A stretch of DNA of 18,356 bases from Alistipes sp. UBA928. Lineage in GTDB: Bacteria; Bacteroidota; Bacteroidia; Bacteroidales; Rikenellaceae. Made by a program: the position numbers and the translations under genes. Within the stretch, counting starts at the first letter, position 1; the number at the start of each line of letters is the position of its first letter. The DNA is taken from positions 1,136 to 19,491 of the forward strand of contig DBDQ01000079.1 in assembly GCA_002293665.1 (NCBI GenBank). The letters run 5' to 3'. This document shows positions 14,164-18,356 of the stretch, one piece after another. Under the pieces are notes generated by a model that was not told the DNA's origin, searched no databases, and saw only the letters and a program-made list of their open reading frames with translations.

Positions 14164-14514
14164 TTAAATTTCGTAATCATAACGGGTAAGCGGCGCGTCG
14201 GCCCAAAGCTCGTCGAGTTTGTAGAAAGCTCTCATCTCGGTCTGGAAAATATGCACCACCACATCGAAATAGTCCATCGCGATCCACAGTGCGTTGGCGG
14301 CGCCGTCGACCCTCCACACCTTTGTTTTCAGTTTTTTCTCCACCTCTTGCTCGACGCCGGCGCCTATGGCGGCGACCTGGGTGGTCGAATCGGCGTTGCA
14401 GATCACGAAATGCGAACATATCGCGCCATCCATTCCGCTCATGTCGAGCGATACTATATTTTGTCCTTTTTTGTCCTTAATAGCTTCGATTACGGTTTCG
14501 AGCAATTTATCCAT
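14164..14514 (-). CDS. rsfS: Ribosome silencing factor RsfS
   Basis: The 116-residue protein is of the RsfS/Iojap family, which binds ribosomal protein L14 on the 50S subunit and blocks subunit joining when nutrients are short. Matching segments are AIKDKKGQNIVSLDMSG (11-27), SHFVICNADSTTQVAAIG (34-51), WRVDGAANALWIAMDYFDVVVHIF (67-90), and FYKLDELWADAP (97-108). Length is normal. It is the first gene of the apparent eight-gene operon, with a promoter-like -7 box 38 nt upstream of the ATG. The rsfS-ftsH-cdsA order is, to my recollection, usual in Bacteroidota. Confidence 0.96.
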   Translation of the reverse strand: MDKLLETVIEAIKDKKGQNIVSLDMSGMDGAICSHFVICNADSTTQVAAIGAGVEQEVEKKLKTKVWRVDGAANALWIAMDYFDVVVHIFQTEMRAFYKLDELWADAPLTRYDYEI

Positions 14515-14552
14515 ACAGGTTCGTTAATTTTTCCACACTTTATCTCAAGCTA

Positions 14553-14560
14553 CAAAGGTA
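14553..14560 (-). promoter_or_regulatory. -7 promoter box for the rsfS operon
   Basis: On the minus strand TACCTTTG matches TAnnTTTG, 38 nt upstream of the rsfS ATG. The upstream sequence is very A/T-rich but lacks a clear TTTG at -33. It is back-to-back with the plus-strand promoter of the FISUMP gene. Confidence 0.55.
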
Positions 14561-14573
14561 CGAATTTTTTTTA

Positions 14574-14581
14574 TATCTTTG
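14574..14581 (+). promoter_or_regulatory. -7 promoter box of the FISUMP gene
   Basis: TATCTTTG is an exact -7 match 36 nt before the ATG at 14618, preceded by a T-rich tract; no clear -33 element. Confidence 0.55.
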
Positions 14582-14617
14582 TCCGACTATAACAATAACC
14601 ACAAACCCGAATCGACA

Positions 14618-15139
14618 ATGAAACGAAATCTTTTTTACCTGTCAATAGCCGTGGCTTCGATACTAACCCTCGAGCCGGCTCAGGCACAGATCAACACCTC
14701 CGATCCCGGAGTGACCATCAACGGCGTCACCTGGGCGACACGCAACGTGGGTGTCAAGGGAAAGTTCATGGACAACTACTGGAGCCACGGACTGTTCTAC
14801 TCCTCCGAGGAGGCACAGGCCGCCTGCCCTCCGGGTTGGGGCGCGCCCACACGTGAAGAGTTCGAAACGCTGATACAGTCCGAGAACGAGTGGGTGATCG
14901 TTAACGGCGTCACCGGCCGGCAGTACGGCAGCGGGGTGGGGACGCTCTTCCTTCCCGCCGCGGGTTACCGCAACCAGTACGGCGCCACCGCCGGACAGGG
15001 CAACGACGGCTACTATTGGTCATCGACCCCCACCGAAAGCGCCAGCTACCACCTCAACTTCCATCCGGCCGACGTCGGGTCGATCGGCAGCAACGGCAGC
15101 CGGGGCGACGGTTTTACCCTGCGCTGCGTCCACCGCTGA
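14618..15139 (+). CDS. Secreted FISUMP-domain protein
   Basis: The 173-residue protein has a signal peptide (MKRNLFYLSIAVASILTLEPAQAQ, cut near AQA-Q). The mature part is a single FISUMP domain (Fibrobacter succinogenes major paralogous domain): GVTINGVTWATRNVGVKGKF (31-50), a glycine- and aromatic-rich middle with YSSEEAQAACPPGWGAPTREEFETL (61-85), FLPAAGYRN, then YYWSSTP and FTLRCVHR at the C-terminus. No lipobox or C-terminal sorting domain is visible. FISUMP proteins are extracytoplasmic and of unknown function. The gene stands alone, divergent from the rsfS operon, and converges with oxyR with a 7-bp gap, too short for a separate hairpin. Confidence 0.85.
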   Translation: MKRNLFYLSIAVASILTLEPAQAQINTSDPGVTINGVTWATRNVGVKGKFMDNYWSHGLFYSSEEAQAACPPGWGAPTREEFETLIQSENEWVIVNGVTGRQYGSGVGTLFLPAAGYRNQYGATAGQGNDGYYWSSTPTESASYHLNFHPADVGSIGSNGSRGDGFTLRCVHR

Positions 15140-15146
15140 TCCTGTT

Positions 15147-16043
15147 TCACGCACCTGCCCTGTTGCACTCGAGTACTGCGTCTCTCAGAGCCGAGATTAT
15201 CGAGTGCTTGACATATGTGCGCCGTACCGCCAACGCAATCTTGCGCGACATAGCCCCCTTGGCGAGCGTCTTTATCTGTCTGCGCCGCTCGTCGGGAACG
15301 AACGCCGTGGCCATCTCGGGCAACACCGTCACGCAGTTGGTGCAGTCCACTATGCGCATCAGCGTCTCCATCGTGCCGCACTCGAAATTATACTTCGAGT
15401 GAACTGCCCGGTGGGCTTGGCACAGCTCCAGCACTTGGTCGCGCAGGCAGTGGCCCTGCGAGAGGAGTATCAACTGCTTCATATCGATGTCCTCTACCCT
15501 CACGTTCGCTCGCTCGTAGAGGTCGCTCGAAGGCGATACGTAGAGATGAAAGCGGTCGCTGAACAGCTCGTACTCCATGATCCCGTCGGGCGTGGTGCCG
15601 CTCGCCACGAGCGCCGCGTCGAGCGCATCCTTTTGCAGGGCCTCGGCTATGGGCGCCGTCTCCATCTCGTAGATGTCGAGTTCGATCTTGGGGTAGCGGC
15701 GTATGAACGCCGGGATGAACCGGTGGAGCAGGTAGGGCCCCACTGTGGGGATCACCCCGAGGCGCAGCGTACCGGCAATCTCGCCCTTCAGTTCGTTGAC
15801 CGATTCACGGACGTAGTTATAAGATTTGAGCGCCTCGCGGGCGTTGCGGATCACCACTTCGCCCGCCTCGGTAGGGATGACGGGTTTTTTCGTGCGGTCG
15901 AGCAGGATCACTCCCAACTCCTCTTCCAGAGCCTTGATCTGCATCGACAGCGACGGCTGGGTAACGAAACTTTGCTGCGCGGCAAGCGAAAAACTGCCGC
16001 AGTTGGCCACGGCCAACAGGTATTCGAGTTGAATGATTGTCAT
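15147..16043 (-). CDS. oxyR: Peroxide-sensing LysR-family regulator OxyR
   Basis: The 298-residue transcription factor has the LysR winged helix (residues 1-58: QLEYLLAVANCGSFSLAAQQSFVTQPSLSMQIKALEEELGV) and a periplasmic-binding-like effector domain (about 90-298). The redox pair is in SQGHCLRDQVLELC at Cys199 and Cys208, the same residue numbers as in E. coli OxyR, so the peroxide sensor is intact. Other cysteines occur at 14, 222, 234 and 237. It should switch on antioxidant genes such as catalase or ahpC, none of which is adjacent here. A promoter at 16067-16098 lies in the tail of the upstream gene, so it can be transcribed alone, though it also follows the membrane-protein gene in the same direction. 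Confidence 0.93.
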   Translation of the reverse strand: MTIIQLEYLLAVANCGSFSLAAQQSFVTQPSLSMQIKALEEELGVILLDRTKKPVIPTEAGEVVIRNAREALKSYNYVRESVNELKGEIAGTLRLGVIPTVGPYLLHRFIPAFIRRYPKIELDIYEMETAPIAEALQKDALDAALVASGTTPDGIMEYELFSDRFHLYVSPSSDLYERANVRVEDIDMKQLILLSQGHCLRDQVLELCQAHRAVHSKYNFECGTMETLMRIVDCTNCVTVLPEMATAFVPDERRRQIKTLAKGAMSRKIALAVRRTYVKHSIISALRDAVLECNRAGA

Positions 16044-16066
16044 TATATTCGCATGGTTTTATCCCG

Positions 16067-16098
16067 CAAATATAAGTTTAATTTATCAAAGTGTCAAG
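16067..16098 (-). promoter_or_regulatory. Promoter of oxyR
   Basis: On the minus strand CTTG (16095-16098), a 20-nt spacer and TATATTTG (16067-16074) match the Bacteroidota promoter consensus. It overlaps the -33 region with the 3' end of the upstream gene, which stops at 16078, so oxyR does not depend on read-through. Confidence 0.7.
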
Positions 16099-16722
16099 AG
16101 TTATTGCAAATCCCACGATTATGGCGATCATAAGAATGAAATAGAACACCACGATAGCCATCGTTCTGAATATAATCTGCCCGATGCGCGCGCGGAACAC
16201 AGTACGCAGGGCCACGGCAAGATATATGGCCGGGATCCACATGGCAAACTTCTCCCACCCCTCGAAATGCGGAAATATCTCGTTCACCAAGAAACACACT
16301 GACATGAACAACAACACGAACGAGTTGAAGTGCAGCGAAAAGACGAGATAATCGCTGTATGACAGCTCCCGCCGTCGGAACAACATCCCCACCAGCAAAG
16401 CGAACACAGGCACCAGAGCCAGAACCCCATACGGCGACCATGTTGTAAGGTACTGCTCCACTTTCAACCTTTGCGACATGGCGTCGAAGTCTGTTTCCGT
16501 CACTGCTCCGTTTGCGGTTCCGGTATTTCCGTCGACTTTCACTTCATTTGCCACTTCACCCGTCACCTCGCTCGTCATTTCAGTGTTCGCTTCGTCTGTC
16601 ACTTCGGTACGGGACTCGGCGGTGTTCCACAACAGCGCGAAGAAGACTATGGTGATGAACCAAAACAGTTTCGAGGGGAAAACGTAGCGCACTATACGGT
16701 CGCCATCCCGCAATTTCTGCAC
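16078..16722 (-). CDS. DUF3667-like membrane protein, apparently lacking the N-terminal zinc ribbon
   Basis: The frame gives 214 residues from a GTG at 16722; no ATG is available, because the only upstream codons before an in-frame TAA (16744-16746) are SLARAGG. Residues 7-31 (GDRIVRYVFPSKLFWFITIVFFALL) resemble the GKRVRY/first-helix stretch of DUF3667 proteins, which normally carries an N-terminal zinc ribbon and an extra ~80 residues before this point. Here that part is missing. A Ser/Thr/Glu/Val-rich loop with degenerate EVT repeats (38-66) follows, then four further predicted transmembrane segments (about 97-115, 124-147, 158-174, 185-207). It begins 42 nt after the rarA stop. It may be a natural short form or a decayed gene with an intact 3' end. 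The exact start and function are uncertain. Confidence 0.65.
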   Translation of the reverse strand: MQKLRDGDRIVRYVFPSKLFWFITIVFFALLWNTAESRTEVTDEANTEMTSEVTGEVANEVKVDGNTGTANGAVTETDFDAMSQRLKVEQYLTTWSPYGVLALVPVFALLVGMLFRRRELSYSDYLVFSLHFNSFVLLFMSVCFLVNEIFPHFEGWEKFAMWIPAIYLAVALRTVFRARIGQIIFRTMAIVVFYFILMIAIIVGFAITLDTLIN

Positions 16723-16764
16723 ACCGCCCGCACGAGCGAGACTTTACTTCGTTTCACCGTTTAT

Positions 16765-18039
16765 TCAATATTTCCCCTTCCACAACTGCGCAATGCGCTC
16801 GGCGAAGCGTGCCTCGGTGGGATTATCGGTATTAGGCTCGTAGAAACGTGTGCCCTCCAACCCATCGGGCATGAACTCAAGATCGGTGAATCCTCCCTCG
16901 AAGTCGTGGGCGTATTTGTAGCCCTTGTGGTAGCCCAGGTCTTTCATCAGCGAAGTGGGGGCGTTGCGTATGTGTAGGGGCACGGGCCGGTTGGTGGTGT
17001 CTTTCGAAACGAAACCCAGTGCACGGTCTATCGCAGCATAGGCCGCGTTGCTCTTGGGCGAGTTGGCCAAATAGATCGTCGCCTCTGCCAGCACGATACG
17101 CGCCTCGGGCATACCTATCTTGTGGACAATGTCGAAAGCGGCGTTGGCCATCAATAGAGCGTTGGGATTCGCCAACCCAATGTCCTCGGCGGCCAAAATC
17201 GCCAACCGCCGGGCGACGAACCGTGGCTCCTCGCCACCCGCCAACATGCGTGCAAGGTAGTACACGGCGGCGTTGGGATCGCTACCGCGAATGCTTTTGA
17301 TAAAAGCCGATATGACGTCGTAGTGCTGTTCGCCGTTCTTGTCGTACAGGGCAATGTTCTGTTGCAGGGCGTCGGTGACGGCCGAGTCCGAGATCGTGAT
17401 GGTACCTTCCGTCGAGGCGGCCAGAATGTCGAGAATGTTGAGCAACTTGCGCGCGTCGCCCCCGCTGAAGCGAAACAGCGCCTCGGTCTCCACCACCTCC
17501 ACTCCGCGCTCGCGCAGCTCGGCGTCGGTAGTGACGGCGCGATCCAGAAGGGTCCCGAGCTCCGCGTCGTTCATCGGGTTGAGGACATACACCTGACAGC
17601 GCGACAGCAACGGCGAGATCACCTCGAACGACGGATTCTCGGTCGTCGCGCCTATGAGCGTGATCACCCCCTGCTCGACGGCCCCGAGGAGCGAGTCCTG
17701 CTGGCTCTTGTTGAACCGGTGGATTTCGTCTATGAACAGAAACGGCGACGGAGTGTTGAAGAATTGCTGCTTGCGCGCACTGTCGATCGCCTCGCGCACA
17801 TCCTTGACGCCAGCGGCAACGGCCGACAGAGTGTAGAACGGCCGCTGAAGTGTGCCCGCCACCAACCGCGCGAGTGTGGTCTTGCCAACTCCTGGCGGCC
17901 CCCAAAGTATGAACGACGGCACGTTGCCCGTCTCCATGAACCGCCGGAACACCCCGTTCTTACCCACAAGATGCTCCTGCCCGATATAGTCGTCGAGCGT
18001 CTGCGGTCTCAATCTTTCTGCTAAAGGGCGATTACTCAT
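16765..18039 (-). CDS. rarA: Replication-associated recombination ATPase RarA (MgsA)
   Basis: The 424-residue AAA+ protein is related to clamp loaders and RuvB and acts at stalled replication forks. It begins RPLAERLRPQTLDDYIGQEHLVG and contains Walker A GPPGVGKT (47-54), Walker B FLFIDEIHRF (100-109), sensor 1 GATTENPSF (130-138) and the arginine finger region LLSRCQV (144-150). The C-terminal part shows the family's SAFIKSIRGSDPNAAVYYLARML and RRLAILAAEDIGLANP segments, then KGYKYAHDFEGGF. Length is normal. ATG at 18039 is the natural start. The closest -7 box ends only 7 nt upstream, so translation may be nearly leaderless from that box; a second box lies about 75 nt further upstream. Confidence 0.97.
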   Translation of the reverse strand: MSNRPLAERLRPQTLDDYIGQEHLVGKNGVFRRFMETGNVPSFILWGPPGVGKTTLARLVAGTLQRPFYTLSAVAAGVKDVREAIDSARKQQFFNTPSPFLFIDEIHRFNKSQQDSLLGAVEQGVITLIGATTENPSFEVISPLLSRCQVYVLNPMNDAELGTLLDRAVTTDAELRERGVEVVETEALFRFSGGDARKLLNILDILAASTEGTITISDSAVTDALQQNIALYDKNGEQHYDVISAFIKSIRGSDPNAAVYYLARMLAGGEEPRFVARRLAILAAEDIGLANPNALLMANAAFDIVHKIGMPEARIVLAEATIYLANSPKSNAAYAAIDRALGFVSKDTTNRPVPLHIRNAPTSLMKDLGYHKGYKYAHDFEGGFTDLEFMPDGLEGTRFYEPNTDNPTEARFAERIAQLWKGKY

Positions 18040-18046
18040 TGCCCCG

Positions 18047-18133
18047 CAAAGGTAGTGAAAGGTGAGCGCAATCGAAAATTTATTTTTGATTGCCGAACCG
18101 CATCCTACCTAAGGCGAAGCCAAAGGTAGTGAA
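18047..18133. repeat. Structured repeat upstream of rarA with two promoter -7 boxes
   Basis: The direct repeat CAAAGGTAGTGAA occurs at 18047-18059 and 18121-18133; on the minus strand each copy contains TACCTTTG, a perfect -7 box (18047-18054 and 18121-18128). Between them an 11-bp stem with one wobble (GCAATCGAAAA 18068-18078 with TTTTTGATTGC 18083-18093) closes a 4-nt loop, and AGGTAG (18050-18055) can pair with CTACCT (18105-18110) around it. A smaller GGC-GAA-GCC hairpin follows at 18113-18121. Sequences of this design recur in Bacteroidota intergenic regions to my recollection; I could not check this here. Confidence 0.65.
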
Positions 18134-18356
18134 GAACCTTCGTAAAAATGGCAAGATGGGGAGAAAATGAGTTAAGTGTTTGTGGTTAAGGTTTGTTCGG
18201 CGTTGTTATTCGGTGTTCTTCAATGGAGCAAAATTGCTCCGAAAAGAAGAATTGCGAGGGGTTGGGAAGAAGTTGGATTACTTATCCGTTGCCCTTTTCG
18301 ATTACCGGACAACCTGTCCGCATCGAGCCAACATTGCGAAGAACCGACGCTGCGAG
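18134..18356. other. Right-edge intergenic stretch with hairpins, no convincing gene
   Basis: No complete reading frame of credible length or composition is present. Two inverted repeats are: GGAGCAAAATTGCTCC (18225-18240), flanked by TTCTT and AAGAA that extend the symmetry, and CGGACAACCTGTCCG (18306-18320, 6-bp stem with a 3-nt loop). A minus-strand frame open to the right edge ends in TAA at 18282-18284 after 24 codons; it could be the end of a gene outside the window but has no recognisable family. Confidence 0.5.

Noticed and set aside
18282..18356. Partial minus-strand coding sequence at the right edge
   Set aside because: Only 24 codons, no recognised family, and it contains a perfect hairpin; too little to call a gene.

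Overview
This window looks like chromosomal housekeeping DNA from a member of the Bacteroidota, most probably a Rikenellaceae/Alistipes-like gut bacterium. That taxonomic call is an inference. It rests on the high-GC coding sequence, on Bacteroidota-type promoters (a TAnnTTTG -7 box, sometimes with TTTG or TTG about 19-20 nt upstream) before most transcription units, on the lack of Shine-Dalgarno-like sites, and on gene content (a futalosine-pathway menaquinone gene, a FISUMP protein, a plant-type glutaminyl cyclase lipoprotein). There are no tRNAs, rRNAs, CRISPR arrays, phage genes or transposases.

Left part (1-6142). On the minus strand a glutaminyl-cyclotransferase-like lipoprotein gene is followed, with no intervening base, by metH, which runs off the left edge. 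The visible part of MetH carries an in-frame insert of about 40 residues. Divergent to these is serS, which converges with a YD-repeat-like lipoprotein gene; their 3' ends overlap by 4 bp. A small 2[4Fe-4S] ferredoxin gene with a textbook promoter and terminator follows, then mqnC (futalosine menaquinone pathway) with an almost leaderless promoter, then a small XRE-type regulator.

Middle part (6256-14514). Eight tightly packed minus-strand genes form one apparent operon: rsfS, ftsH, cdsA, psd, a stand-alone riboflavin kinase domain, ahcY, a secreted DUF1593 protein and a secreted serine hydrolase. Start and stop codons overlap or nearly abut at most junctions. The set joins ribosome silencing, membrane proteolysis, phosphatidylethanolamine synthesis, flavin phosphorylation and S-adenosylhomocysteine recycling. 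AhcY makes the homocysteine that MetH, encoded at the left edge, would remethylate.

Right part (14553-18356). A secreted FISUMP protein converges with oxyR, whose protein has both redox cysteines at E. coli positions 199 and 208. Upstream of oxyR on the same strand lie a DUF3667-like membrane protein that appears to lack its N-terminal zinc ribbon and has a non-ATG start, and rarA. Upstream of rarA is a structured repeat carrying two copies of a promoter -7 box, and the last ~220 bp contain hairpins but no convincing gene.

I saw no obviously new multi-gene defence or metabolic system. The most unusual items are the MetH insertion, the stand-alone flavokinase inside the lipid operon, the truncated DUF3667 protein, the rarA leader repeat, and a signal peptide written by an intergenic-type repeat.
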